Positions 1-8,762 of a stretch of DNA of 30,903 nucleotides are shown here, in pieces. Source of the stretch: Burkholderiales bacterium (GTDB lineage Bacteria; Pseudomonadota; Gammaproteobacteria; Burkholderiales; SG8-39). The position numbers were made by a program, and so were the translations under genes. Position 1 is the first letter of the stretch. The number at the start of each line of letters is the position of its first letter. The stretch covers positions 1 to 30,903 of the forward strand of contig JAICPQ010000004.1 of the NCBI GenBank assembly GCA_025929745.1, read 5' to 3'. Below the pieces are notes generated by a model, which had not been told where the DNA came from, searched no databases, and worked only from the letters and a program-made list of their open reading frames with translations.

Positions 1-893
1 ACGGCGGCGTCGGCCTCGGCAAAACACACCTGGTGCAGGCGATCGGCAACCAGCTTGCCGACCAGAAGCCGCAGGCGCGCATTCGCTACACCCACGCGGA
101 GCAGTACGTGACCGATGTGGTGCGCGCCTATCAGCAGAAGTCTTTCGACGAATTCAAGCGTTACTACCATTCGCTCGATCTGCTCCTGATCGACGATATC
201 CAGTTCTTCTCGAACAAGGGCCGTACCCAGGAGGAATTCTTCTATGCCTTCAATGCCCTGGTCGAGGCGCACAAACAAATTGTGATCACCTGCGATACCT
301 ATCCGAAGGAGATCGCAGGCATGGAGGAGCGGCTAATCTCGCGCTTCGGGTGGGGACTGACCGTGGCGATCGAGCCGCCGGAGCTCGAGATGCGCGTCGC
401 CATCGTCCTGAAGAAGGCCGAGGCCGACTCGGTCGAGCTGTCGGAAGACATCGCCTTCTTCATCGCCAAGCACCTGCGCTCGAACGTGCGCGAGCTCGAA
501 GGCGCGCTCAAGAAGGTGCTGGCGTTCGCGCGCTTCTCCGGCCGCGAGTTGTCGCTTGAGCTTGCCAAGGAGGCGCTGCAGGACATCCTGAACGTTGCGA
601 GCCGCCAGGTGAGCGTCGAGGGAATCCAGAAGACCGTGGCCGAGTACTTCAAGATCAAGATCTCCGACATGCATTCCAAGAAGCGCAGCCGCAACGTGGC
701 CCGGCCGCGCCAGGTGGCGATGGCGCTCGCCAAGGACCTCACGCAGATGAGCCTGCCGGAGATCGGGGAGGCGTTCGGCAATCGCGACCACACTACCGTG
801 CTGCACGCCTGTCGCACGATCGCGAGCCTGCGCAAGCACGATACCGCGCTCAACCGCGATTACGTCGTGCTCGAGCAGGTGCTGAAGGGCTGA
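1..893 (+). CDS. dnaA: Chromosomal replication initiator DnaA (5' truncated by window edge)
   Basis: DnaA binds DnaA boxes at oriC and opens the origin as an ATP-dependent AAA+ oligomer. The reading frame is open from base 3, so the gene enters from outside the window; about 296 residues remain. The first visible residues, GGVGLGKTHL, are the Walker A loop, so domains I and II and the start of domain III are missing. Walker B is LLLIDDIQFF (about base 178-207), followed by the sensor regions. The C-terminal DNA-binding domain IV carries the DnaA signature, a helix-turn-helix ending in GNRDHTTVLHACRTI (about 772-822). The stop is TGA at 891-893. It lies 191 bp upstream of dnaN in the usual dnaA-dnaN-gyrB order. 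A GTG at 33 is inside the Walker A region and is not a start. Identity is certain; only the 5' end is unknown. Confidence 0.98.
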   Translation, partial: GGVGLGKTHLVQAIGNQLADQKPQARIRYTHAEQYVTDVVRAYQQKSFDEFKRYYHSLDLLLIDDIQFFSNKGRTQEEFFYAFNALVEAHKQIVITCDTYPKEIAGMEERLISRFGWGLTVAIEPPELEMRVAIVLKKAEADSVELSEDIAFFIAKHLRSNVRELEGALKKVLAFARFSGRELSLELAKEALQDILNVASRQVSVEGIQKTVAEYFKIKISDMHSKKRSRNVARPRQVAMALAKDLTQMSLPEIGEAFGNRDHTTVLHACRTIASLRKHDTALNRDYVVLEQVLKG

Positions 894-912
894 AGAGAAG
901 CTGGGGATCGAT

Positions 913-921
913 TGTGAATAA
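913..921 (-). promoter_or_regulatory. Single consensus DnaA box in the dnaA-dnaN gap
   Basis: The minus strand reads TTATTCACA, a perfect match to the DnaA-box consensus TTATNCACA. A weaker 7/9 match, CGATCCACA, lies on the plus strand near 949-957. One strong box does not make an origin. The full box cluster and AT-rich unwinding element are not visible here and are probably upstream of dnaA, outside the window. The box could instead serve transcriptional control of dnaN. Confidence 0.5.
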
Positions 922-931
922 CGCGCCGGGG

Positions 932-945
932 CGGGCGAAAGCCCG
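932..945 (+). other. Small GC hairpin with GAAA tetraloop downstream of dnaA
   Basis: CGGGC and GCCCG form a perfect 5-bp stem closed by a GAAA loop, 38 bp after the dnaA stop. No T-run follows, so it is not a convincing intrinsic terminator. It may be a short RNA structure at the end of the dnaA message. Confidence 0.35.
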
Positions 946-1034
946 AAACGATCCACAAAGCCTCGCGTGCCGTCCACAGCATTTGCTCAGCGTGCGAGCG
1001 AGCGTATTGCGTTACGCCTCAGGCGGTTGCGCAG

Positions 1035-1063
1035 TTATCCCGGCAAAACGCACGCTCTATTAG
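1035..1063 (+). promoter_or_regulatory. Weak candidate promoter for dnaN
   Basis: TTATCC (1035-1040) and TATTAG (1058-1063) are separated by 17 bp, just upstream of dnaN. Both hexamers are poor matches. The dnaN ribosome binding site AAGG (1072-1075) follows, 9 nt before the ATG. Confidence 0.25.
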
Positions 1064-1084
1064 CTACTACTAAGGTAAATAAAA

Positions 1085-2191
1085 ATGAATCTTGCAAAAG
1101 CAAAGCGGGACGAGTTGCTCGGGCCGCTCTCTGCAGTGAGCGGGATCATCGAGCGCCGTCACACGCTGCCCATTCTCTCCAACGTGCTCGTGGAGCGCAG
1201 CGGCGAGGCTCTTTCCTTCCTCGCCACCGACATCGAAATCCAGATCACCGCGCGCAGCGGCGTGTTGGCGGCCGCCGAAGGGCGCCCGGTCACCGTGGGT
1301 GCGCGCAAGCTCCTTGATATCCTGCGTGCGCTTCCCGACGGCGCGGAAGTGGCGCTCCAGCATCAGGACAAGCGCCTTGTGGTCAGGGCCGGCAAAAGTC
1401 GCTTCACGTTGCAGACCCTGGCGGCCGAGGATTTTCCGCGCCTGGCCAAGCCCGCTGGCGAGTCGGCGCGCTTCGAACTCGAGCAGAAGGCCCTGCGCCG
1501 GGTGCTTGCGCTCGTGCAGTACGCGATGGCTCAGCAGGACATTCGCTATTATCTGAACGGCCTGCTGATGGTGATCGAGGACGGCATGCTGAAGCTTGTC
1601 GCCACCGACGGTCATCGGCTGGCTTACGCGGCGCTCAAGCTCGGAGCGCAGCTGCCGCGCCAGGAAGTCATCATTCCGCGCAAGACCGTGCTGGAGCTCG
1701 GCAAGCTTCTCGCCGATAGCGATGCGTCGGTCAAGGTTGAAGTCGGCGCCACCCAGGCCGCGTTCAGCTTCGGCACCGTTGACCTCGTCTCCAAGCTGAT
1801 CGACGGCAAGTTTCCGGATTACACACGCGTAATTCCCACGAGCCACAAGAACCGCCTGCAGGCGGCGCGCGAGCCGCTGCGCCAGGCGCTGTTGCGCGCG
1901 GCGATCCTTTCCAACGAAAAATTCCGCGGCGTGCGTTGGGTGCTCGCCGACGGCAGCCTGAAGATCGTCTCTTCGAACGCCGAGCAGGAAGAAGCGCACG
2001 AGGAGCTCGAGGTGAGCTACTCGGGCGATGCGCTCGACATCGGCTTCAACGTGAACTACCTGCTGGACGTCCTCAACAACGTATCCGGCGAGAGCATCGA
2101 ATGTGCTTTCGGCGACGCGGCGTCGAGCGCGCTCATTAGCTATCCCTCCGAAAGGGACTTCAAATACGTTGTCATGCCGATGAGGATCTGA
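1085..2191 (+). CDS. dnaN: DNA polymerase III beta subunit (sliding clamp)
   Basis: This is the ring-shaped processivity clamp that tethers DNA polymerase III and other repair and replication proteins to DNA. The 368-residue product is full length for the family, which is typically about 366 residues. It starts with MNLAKAKRDELLGPLSAVSG, retains the HTLPILSNVLVE segment of the first clamp fold, and ends in the family-typical YVVMPMRI, where the C-terminal MPMRL-like residues line the clamp-binding pocket. The ATG at 1085 has AAGG at a 9-nt spacing. The stop at 2189-2191 is one base from the gyrB start, so the two are almost certainly cotranscribed and translationally coupled. A long antisense frame opposite this gene is a high-GC shadow. 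Confidence 0.98.
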   Translation: MNLAKAKRDELLGPLSAVSGIIERRHTLPILSNVLVERSGEALSFLATDIEIQITARSGVLAAAEGRPVTVGARKLLDILRALPDGAEVALQHQDKRLVVRAGKSRFTLQTLAAEDFPRLAKPAGESARFELEQKALRRVLALVQYAMAQQDIRYYLNGLLMVIEDGMLKLVATDGHRLAYAALKLGAQLPRQEVIIPRKTVLELGKLLADSDASVKVEVGATQAAFSFGTVDLVSKLIDGKFPDYTRVIPTSHKNRLQAAREPLRQALLRAAILSNEKFRGVRWVLADGSLKIVSSNAEQEEAHEELEVSYSGDALDIGFNVNYLLDVLNNVSGESIECAFGDAASSALISYPSERDFKYVVMPMRI

Positions 2192-2192
2192 A

Positions 2193-4595
2193 TTGAGCGA
2201 AGCCGAAAAGGAATACGGTTCAGACGCGATCAAGGTCCTGAAGGGCCTGGAGGCGGTGCGCAAGCGCCCCGGGATGTACATCGGCGACACCTCCGACGGT
2301 ACGGGTCTGCACCACATGGTGTTCGAGGTGGTCGATAACGCCGTCGACGAGGCGCTCGCGGGCTTTTGCGACGAGATCGTCGTCACCGTGCACACCGACA
2401 ACTCGGTTTCGGTCCTCGACAACGGGCGCGGCATTCCGACCGGCATCAAGGATGACGACGAACTCAAGCGCTCGGCCGCGGAAATCGTGATGACGGAGCT
2501 GCACGCCGGCGGCAAATTCGACTCGAACAGCTACAAGGTTTCCGGCGGGCTGCATGGCGTAGGCGTATCGGTGGTGAACGCCCTTTCCGAATGGCTGCGC
2601 CTCACCGTCTGGCGCGAGGGCACAGTCCACCAGATGGAGTTCCGCAACGGCGTGGCGGTCGCGCCGCTGCGGCCAACCGGCGGCACCGAGCGGCGCGGCA
2701 CCGAGGTGCACTTCCTCGCCGCGAGGGCGACATTCGGCAACATCGACTACCACTACGACATCCTGGCGCGGCGCCTGCGCGAGCTCTCGTTCCTGAACAA
2801 TGGCGTGAAGATCGTGCTCGTCGATCAGCGCTCGGGTAAGGAGGAAAACTTCGCGTTCTCGGGCGGAGTGAAAGGCTTCGTCGAGTACATGAACCGCGCG
2901 AAGAACGTGTTGCACCCGAACGTTTTCCTCGGCCATGGCGTCAAGGAGGGCATCACCGTCGAAGTCGCGATGCAGTGGAACGATTCGTACCAGGAGAACG
3001 TGCTGTGCTTCACCAACAATATTCCGCAGAAGGACGGCGGCACGCATCTCACGGGATTGCGCGCGGCGATGACGCGCGTTCTGAACAAGTACATCGAGGA
3101 GCACGAGATCGCCAAGAAGGCGAAGGTCGAGACCACAGGCGACGACATGCGCGAAGGCCTCGCCTGCGTGCTGTCGGTGAAAGTGCCGGAGCCCAAGTTC
3201 TCGTCGCAGACGAAGGAAAAGCTCGTTTCCTCGGAAGTGCGGCCGGTGGTCGAGGAGCTCGTCGCCGAGCGGCTGCGCGAGTTTCTCGACGAGCGGCCGC
3301 ACGACGCGCGAACCATCACCGTGAAGATCGTCGAAGCCGCGGCAGCGCGCGAGGCGGCGCGCAAAGCGCGCGAGATGACGCGCCGCAAGGGCGTGCTCGA
3401 CTCGATGGGGCTGCCGGGCAAGCTGGCCGACTGCCAGGAACGCGACCCGGCGAAGTCGGAGCTCTATCTCGTCGAGGGCGACTCGGCCGGCGGTTCAGCC
3501 AAGCAAGGACGCGACCGCAAGTTCCAGGCGATTCTGCCGCTCAAGGGGAAAATCTTGAATGTGGAGCGCGCCCGTTTCGAGAAGCTGCTCTCCTCGGCGG
3601 AGATCGCGACGCTCATCACGGCGCTCGGCTGCGGCATTGGCACTGAAGAGTACAACCCCGACAAGCTGCGCTACCACCGCATCATCGTGATGACCGACGC
3701 CGACGTGGACGGCTCGCATATCCGCACCCTGCTGCTCACGTTCTTTTATCGACAGATGCGCGAGCTGGTTGAGCGTGGCCACATCTACATTGCCCAGCCG
3801 CCGCTCTACAGAGCAAAGCTCGGGAAGGAAGAGCGTTATCTGAAGGACGAGCACGAGCTAAATGCGTTCATGCTGAAGCAGGCGCTTGTCGACGCCGCGC
3901 TCCTTCCTGGCGCCGCGGGCGAGCCGATTAGCGGCGACACGCTCGCCGAGCTCGCAAAGTCATACCTCCTCGCGGAAGCGGTAATGGAGCGCGTCTCGCG
4001 CCTGGTCGACCGCGAGGTGCTGCGCGCTATGCTGAGCGGGGTGCAGGTCGACCTTTCGCGCCGCGACACCGCCGAGGCGTCCGCCGAGGCGCTCGAGGCG
4101 GCGATCGGCGGCGAAGGCTTCGCGGTGGCGCCGCACTTCGATCAGAAAACCGAGCGCTACCAGGTGCGCGTCGAGCGCACGCGCCACGGCAACGTGCGCA
4201 TGAGCACGATCGACACCGAGTTCATACACTCCGGGGATTACGCGCAGATCCGGCAGACCGCCGAGATGCTGCGCGGGCTGATTGGTCCGGGCGCGAGCGT
4301 GCAGCGCGGCGACAAGCGTCAGCCGGTGCGCGATTTCGCCGAGGCGATGAAGTGGCTGCTCGGCGAGGTGGAAAAGGCCATGACGCTGCAGCGTTACAAA
4401 GGTCTCGGAGAAATGAACCCCGCGCAGCTCTGGGAGACCACCATGGATCCCGCGACGCGGCGCCTTCTCAAGGTGCAGATCGAAGACGGCATCGCCGCCG
4501 ACGAGATCTTCACGAAACTTATGGGCGACGAGGTCGAGCCGCGCCGCGCGTTCATCGAATCTAACGCGCTCGGCGTGCGGAACCTGGACGTGTAG
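2193..4595 (+). CDS. gyrB: DNA gyrase subunit B
   Basis: This is the ATPase subunit of gyrase, which introduces negative supercoils together with GyrA (not in this window). At 800 residues it matches the Gram-negative type with the extra C-terminal insert. Visible landmarks are the GHKL ATP-binding segment EVVDNAVDEA (about residue 44-53) with DNGRGIP, GLHGVGVSVVNALS, the TOPRIM signature EGDSAGGSA (about residue 427), the DADVDGSHIRTLLLTF metal-binding motif, and QRYKGLGEMNP near residue 732. The start is TTG at 2193, with GAGG seven bases upstream and one base after the dnaN stop; the next residues SEAEKEYGSDAIKVLKGL fit the family N-terminus. Its last 35 bp are also the antisense 3' end of topB. 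Confidence 0.98.
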   Translation: MSEAEKEYGSDAIKVLKGLEAVRKRPGMYIGDTSDGTGLHHMVFEVVDNAVDEALAGFCDEIVVTVHTDNSVSVLDNGRGIPTGIKDDDELKRSAAEIVMTELHAGGKFDSNSYKVSGGLHGVGVSVVNALSEWLRLTVWREGTVHQMEFRNGVAVAPLRPTGGTERRGTEVHFLAARATFGNIDYHYDILARRLRELSFLNNGVKIVLVDQRSGKEENFAFSGGVKGFVEYMNRAKNVLHPNVFLGHGVKEGITVEVAMQWNDSYQENVLCFTNNIPQKDGGTHLTGLRAAMTRVLNKYIEEHEIAKKAKVETTGDDMREGLACVLSVKVPEPKFSSQTKEKLVSSEVRPVVEELVAERLREFLDERPHDARTITVKIVEAAAAREAARKAREMTRRKGVLDSMGLPGKLADCQERDPAKSELYLVEGDSAGGSAKQGRDRKFQAILPLKGKILNVERARFEKLLSSAEIATLITALGCGIGTEEYNPDKLRYHRIIVMTDADVDGSHIRTLLLTFFYRQMRELVERGHIYIAQPPLYRAKLGKEERYLKDEHELNAFMLKQALVDAALLPGAAGEPISGDTLAELAKSYLLAEAVMERVSRLVDREVLRAMLSGVQVDLSRRDTAEASAEALEAAIGGEGFAVAPHFDQKTERYQVRVERTRHGNVRMSTIDTEFIHSGDYAQIRQTAEMLRGLIGPGASVQRGDKRQPVRDFAEAMKWLLGEVEKAMTLQRYKGLGEMNPAQLWETTMDPATRRLLKVQIEDGIAADEIFTKLMGDEVEPRRAFIESNALGVRNLDV

Positions 4596-7080
4596 TCTTT
4601 TCAGCCGCGGGCGCCTGCTTCTGGGCCGGCTTCTCGGCCTTGTCCTTCGGTGCTTTCGCCTGGAATTCGAAGCCGATTTTGCCATCGGGCTGCTTGACGA
4701 GGAAGGCTTTGAACTTGCGGCCCTTCTTTGAGACAAAGCCGGTCAGGAGATCGGTGCGCCCGCTTTCGAGGAGCTTCTTCATCTGCTCGCGCTCGATCGG
4801 CTGCTGCAGGATCATGCGCCCGGAGCGGAAATCACAGCTGCGCTGGGCACCGACGGCTTTTTCGCACACGTAGGCGACGCCATGCTCGAAGACGCGCGCG
4901 CTGCACTTCGGGCACGCGCCGAGTGGCTCCTGTGCTGAAAAATCGACCGGCTCGTCGCCCTCGCCGCCCGCGCCCTGGCCGAAGTCGAACTCGAGGCGCA
5001 ATTCGTCGGTGAGCCGGATGCCCGCGCTGAAGGGCCGCCCTTGCTTGCTGCGGAAGCCGTTCAAGGGGCCGACGAAGCGCTTGCTGAATAGCTCGCCAAG
5101 CTCCTCGGGCGCCCATTCCCGTCCGGAAATCACGCGCCAGAGCGAAAAGTCGCATTTCTGACACTGCACCTTACGGTAGTTCTCCTGCACCGTGCCGCCG
5201 CACTTCGGGCATGGCGCCGGCACCGTGGCGTAGGCGACGTCGGGAATCTCGCCGTGCTTGATGGTACTAACTACGTTCTTCACTAGGCCGCGAATTTGCG
5301 CCATGAATTCCTCGCGCGTCATCTTGCCGGCCTCGATCAGCTTGAGCTTGTGCTCCCACTCGCCGGTGAGCTCCGGCGAACCGAGCTCGACAATGTGCAG
5401 CATGTGCAGCGCGAACATGAGCGAGAAGGCCTTCGGCGTCGGCACAAGCTCGCGCGCCTCGCGGTGTACGTACTCCTCCCGGATGAGGCCTTCGATGATC
5501 GCGGCGCGCGTCGCCGGGGTGCCAAGCCCCTTGGCGGCCATTGCTTCGCGCAGCTCATCGTCCTCGACAAATTTGCCCGCGCCCTCCATCGCCGAAAGCA
5601 AGGTCGCCTCGGTGTAGCGCGGCGGGGGCTTGGTCTCGTTGGCGTTGCCAGTGATCTCGCGCACCGCGACCTTTTCATCCTGGGTGATGGACGGGAGGTT
5701 CTCGCTTTCCTCGCCGACCGCGCGACCGTAGACCGCGAGCCAGCCGGGTGTTTGCAGCACCTTGCCTTCCGTGCGGAAATGATGCTCGCCGACGCGCGTG
5801 ATGCGCGTGGTCTGCAGGTACTCCGCCGCCGGATAAAACACCGCGAGGAAGCGGCGCACCACGAGGTCATACAGCTTCTGCTCGGCTTCGTTCAGGTTGC
5901 GCGGCGTCTGCAACGTCGGAATGATGGCGAAGTGGTCCGAGATCTTGCTGTTGTCGAACACGCGCTTGTTCGGTTTCACCCAGCCCTGCTTCAGGATTTG
6001 CTTGGCGAACGGCGCGAAGTCGCGCGTTTGCGAAAGCTCCTCCAGCGTGTTCCTTACCGTGCCGAGATAATCCTCGGGCAGTGCGCGCGCGTCGGTGCGC
6101 GGATAGGTGAGCACCTTATGCCGCTCGTACAGCGCCTGCGCGAGCGACAGCGTCATTCGCGCGGGGAAGCCGAAGCGCGCATTGGCCTCGCGCTGCAGAC
6201 TCGTGAGGTCGAACAGTAGCGGCGAAAGCTGCGTCGAAGGCTTGGTTTCCTCGGAGGCGATGCCGCTCTTGCCGCGACACGCCACGACGATGGCGTCTGC
6301 CTCGCCGGCGGTCCAGAGTCGTTCCGCCTTGCGCTCGGCATCCTCATCCTTCTTGAACTTCGGATCGAACCAGCGTCCCGGATAATCGCCAGTTCTGGCG
6401 GCGAAGCGCGCCTGCACCTCCCAGTAGGCCCGCGGCGTGAACGCGCGGATGCGCTCTTCGCGCTCGACCAGAATCGCGAGGGTGGGCGTCTGCACGCGGC
6501 CCACGGTGGTGAGATAGAAGCCGCCTTCCTTGGAGTTGAACGCCGTCATCGCGCGCGTGCCATTGATGCCCACGAGCCAGTCCGCCTCCGAGCGGCTTTT
6601 CGCCGCGTCGGCGAGCGGCAGCAGCTCCTTGTCCGGGCGCAGCTTGGAGAAGCCTTCGCGGATCGACTGCGGCGTCATAGACTGGAGCCAGAGGCGCTCG
6701 ATCGGCTTCTTGTTGCGCGCGTGCTGCACGATGTAGCGGAAGATAAGTTCGCCCTCGCGGCCTGCGTCGCAGGCGTTCACCAGCGCGCCGACGTCCTTGC
6801 GCTTCATGAGGCGCAGGAGCAGATTGAGGCGGGTTTCCGACTTCTCGATCGGCGCGAGCGTAAATTCCGGCGGGATTACCGGCAGCCGGGCGAAAGACCA
6901 CTTGCCGCGCTTGACGTCGTGCTCTTCGGGGACGCGCAACTCAAGAAGATGGCCGACCGCGCTGGAGAGCACGTAATCGTCGCTCTCGAAATAGTCGCCG
7001 CTGCGCTTAAATCCACCCAGCGCGCGCGCAATGTCGGCCGCGACCGACGGTTTCTCGGCGATGATCAGCTTTTTGGCCAT
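4561..7080 (-). CDS. topB: DNA topoisomerase III
   Basis: This type IA topoisomerase relaxes negative supercoils and resolves single-stranded and precatenane junctions. The 839-residue protein begins MAKKLIIAEKPSVAADIA (TOPRIM strand with the catalytic Glu) and has the DAGREGELIFRY acidic motif near residue 104-115. The active-site tyrosine is in LTYPRTDAR at about residue 326, matching Tyr328 of the E. coli enzyme. GLGTPATRA follows in the core. The C-terminal tail carries two cysteine clusters, CPKCGG...CQKC near 620 and CPKCSA...C near 722, then a Lys/Pro/Ala-rich end. It is the last gene of LysM-dprA-smg-topB, 78 bp after smg, and a candidate promoter lies in that gap. Its stop lies inside gyrB, giving a tail-to-tail overlap. 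Confidence 0.95.
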   Translation of the reverse strand: MAKKLIIAEKPSVAADIARALGGFKRSGDYFESDDYVLSSAVGHLLELRVPEEHDVKRGKWSFARLPVIPPEFTLAPIEKSETRLNLLLRLMKRKDVGALVNACDAGREGELIFRYIVQHARNKKPIERLWLQSMTPQSIREGFSKLRPDKELLPLADAAKSRSEADWLVGINGTRAMTAFNSKEGGFYLTTVGRVQTPTLAILVEREERIRAFTPRAYWEVQARFAARTGDYPGRWFDPKFKKDEDAERKAERLWTAGEADAIVVACRGKSGIASEETKPSTQLSPLLFDLTSLQREANARFGFPARMTLSLAQALYERHKVLTYPRTDARALPEDYLGTVRNTLEELSQTRDFAPFAKQILKQGWVKPNKRVFDNSKISDHFAIIPTLQTPRNLNEAEQKLYDLVVRRFLAVFYPAAEYLQTTRITRVGEHHFRTEGKVLQTPGWLAVYGRAVGEESENLPSITQDEKVAVREITGNANETKPPPRYTEATLLSAMEGAGKFVEDDELREAMAAKGLGTPATRAAIIEGLIREEYVHREARELVPTPKAFSLMFALHMLHIVELGSPELTGEWEHKLKLIEAGKMTREEFMAQIRGLVKNVVSTIKHGEIPDVAYATVPAPCPKCGGTVQENYRKVQCQKCDFSLWRVISGREWAPEELGELFSKRFVGPLNGFRSKQGRPFSAGIRLTDELRLEFDFGQGAGGEGDEPVDFSAQEPLGACPKCSARVFEHGVAYVCEKAVGAQRSCDFRSGRMILQQPIEREQMKKLLESGRTDLLTGFVSKKGRKFKAFLVKQPDGKIGFEFQAKAPKDKAEKPAQKQAPAAEKTTRPGSARRAR

Positions 7081-7099
7081 GCGGCGCGAAAGGCCGCAG

Positions 7100-7129
7100 A
7101 TGATAATTGCAAATCCGCGCGTGGTTCAA
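7100..7129 (-). promoter_or_regulatory. Candidate sigma-70 promoter for topB
   Basis: On the minus strand TTGAAC (7129-7124) is followed after 18 bp by TATCAT (7105-7100). These are 4/6 and 5/6 matches to the -35 and -10 consensus. It sits 20 bp before the topB start, so topB may have its own promoter in addition to read-through from smg. Confidence 0.35.
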
Positions 7130-7158
7130 CCACGTTGCGGACGGTGCGAAAAAATGCG

Positions 7159-7617
7159 CTAGCTTGCGAGCCGCGCCTGCGGTGCCGTGAAAAGGTCCTC
7201 GGCGACGAGCCGGCTGGTCGGCGTCTGCTGGTTCCAGAGCACCATAAGCACGACGAGCTTGAGCTGCTCGAGGCTCAGCGTATCTCCGGCCGCCGCGAGC
7301 GCGCGCTCGATGACGAGCTCGCGCGTGTCCGCGCTCAGAATTCCTGAATGCTCAAGCGTGAGCAGGAAACCCCGGCACTGCGCGTCGAGCTTAGCCAGCT
7401 CGCGCGGCGCGTAGGCGCGAAAGCTCGTGCGCGCGTCGGGCAGCGGCTCGCGCACACAGTGGCGCGCGTGTGCCATGTCGGCCAGCCAGCGCAACGCCTC
7501 GGAGATGTCCGAGTCCTCGAAACCCGCCGCGGAAAGCTTTTTCGCCACGCGATCGCGGTCGTAGGCGATTTCGGCCTGTTGGCAGTTCTCGAACAGAAAG
7601 ACCAGGATGTCGTACAT
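7159..7617 (-). CDS. smg: Smg family protein (DUF494)
   Basis: This is a 152-residue acidic, helical protein of the Smg/DUF494 family. The N-terminus MYDILVFLFENC and the later RLVAEDLF near the C-terminus are typical. Its function is unknown; family members sit next to dprA across beta- and gammaproteobacteria. The ATG at 7617 has a good ribosome binding site (GGGAG, 5-nt spacing). It lies 38 bp after dprA and 78 bp before topB on the same strand. No catalytic motif is visible, and I infer no activity beyond the conserved neighbourhood. Confidence 0.92.
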   Translation of the reverse strand: MYDILVFLFENCQQAEIAYDRDRVAKKLSAAGFEDSDISEALRWLADMAHARHCVREPLPDARTSFRAYAPRELAKLDAQCRGFLLTLEHSGILSADTRELVIERALAAAGDTLSLEQLKLVVLMVLWNQQTPTSRLVAEDLFTAPQARLAS

Positions 7618-7655
7618 GGCGCTCCCTTCTTATAACGCGACGATGGGGATTGGGT

Positions 7656-8750
7656 TTACCGGCGTGGTCCCTTTTCCAGCCGCTGATACAGCCCGCCCGG
7701 AAGTGCGGCGACGCGTCCGTCAAGCTCCAGACGCAGCAATTCCGACGACACCTGATCGGGCGACAGCCCGGCGCGCGAGCACAGCAAGTCTACGTCCACG
7801 GGATCATGCCCCATGTGCGCGAGCAGGCCCGTCTCAGTGCTGGGTACCTGCTGCGTCGATGCGAAGGCAATCGGACGAAAGCCGTTCAGTTCCGTGAGCA
7901 CGTCCTCTGCCGATTCCACGAGTTTCGCTCCAGCCTTGATGAGCGCGTGGCAACCTTTCGCGAGCGGCGAATGGATCGACCCGGGAATCGCGAACACATC
8001 GCGGCCCTGATCAGCCGCCGCGCGCGCGGTGATGAGCGAGCCGGAAGCGAGCGCCGCTTCCACGACGAGGCAGCCGCGCGCGAGTCCGCTGATCAGGCGG
8101 TTGCGGCGCGGGAAATTATGCGCCGCGGGCGCCGTGCCGAGCGCAAACTCGCTGAGGATAAGCCCTTGCTGAGCGATGTGTTCTGCAAGTCCGGCATTGC
8201 GGGCTGGATAGAGGACATCGATGCCGGTCCCGAGCACCGCAATGGTCGATCCGGCGCCGGCGAGCCCGCCGCGATGCGCTGCGGCGTCGATGCCGAGCGC
8301 GAGGCCCGAGACGATGGCGAGCCCCGCGTCGCTCAGGGCCTTGGCAAACGACTCGGCGTTCGCTTCGCCCTGCTGCGTCGCGTTTCGACTGCCCACGATG
8401 GCGAGCGCGGGCCGTGCGAGAAGTTCCAGGCGGCCGCGCGCGAATAGTATCGGCGGCGGGTCTGGAATCTCGAGCAAGCTGTGTGGGTAGCCTTCGTCGG
8501 CGAGCGTGACGATCGAGTGTCCCGGTTGCTCAGCCCAAGCGAGGGATCGCTTCACCGCCAGCGCGACCGGGTCCGAATCGAGCGCGGTGAGCGCGGCCGG
8601 CGGCACATGCGCGGCGAGCTCGCGGCGATTCCTGGCGAGCGCGTTCTGCGGAAGGCCGAACTGCTGGAGCAGCCGTTGGACGCTGACTGGTCCGAGACCC
8701 GGGGTGAGGGCCAGCTGCAGCCAGCTTGCGAGCCCCGGGTCTGGGTTCAC
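7656..8750 (-). CDS. dprA: DNA-processing protein DprA
   Basis: DprA binds incoming single-stranded DNA during natural transformation and loads RecA. The 364-residue product has an N-terminal SAM-like helical region, then the Rossmann-type DprA core with IVGSRNAT, GLALGIDAAAHRGGL, ILSEFALG and the FPRRNRLISGLA segment. A C-terminal winged-helix (DprA_WH/DML1-like) domain follows, ending LELDGRVAALPGGLYQRL. The start is GTG at 8750, 12 bp after the LysM gene stop. Together with the comM gene at 30097 it suggests that the lineage carries competence functions, but uptake genes are not in the window. Complete and undamaged. Confidence 0.96.
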   Translation of the reverse strand: MNPDPGLASWLQLALTPGLGPVSVQRLLQQFGLPQNALARNRRELAAHVPPAALTALDSDPVALAVKRSLAWAEQPGHSIVTLADEGYPHSLLEIPDPPPILFARGRLELLARPALAIVGSRNATQQGEANAESFAKALSDAGLAIVSGLALGIDAAAHRGGLAGAGSTIAVLGTGIDVLYPARNAGLAEHIAQQGLILSEFALGTAPAAHNFPRRNRLISGLARGCLVVEAALASGSLITARAAADQGRDVFAIPGSIHSPLAKGCHALIKAGAKLVESAEDVLTELNGFRPIAFASTQQVPSTETGLLAHMGHDPVDVDLLCSRAGLSPDQVSSELLRLELDGRVAALPGGLYQRLEKGPRR

Positions 8751-8762
8751 TGCACTTTCTTC

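Noticed and set aside
1070..2515. Long minus-strand open frame opposite dnaN and the start of gyrB
   Set aside because: dnaN and gyrB are unambiguous here. The antisense frame has no recognisable domain and is an expected shadow in high-GC DNA.
7121..7135. CGTGG-TTCAA-CCACG hairpin between smg and topB
   Set aside because: The stem is five base pairs with no T-run. It overlaps the candidate topB promoter and is not a convincing terminator.
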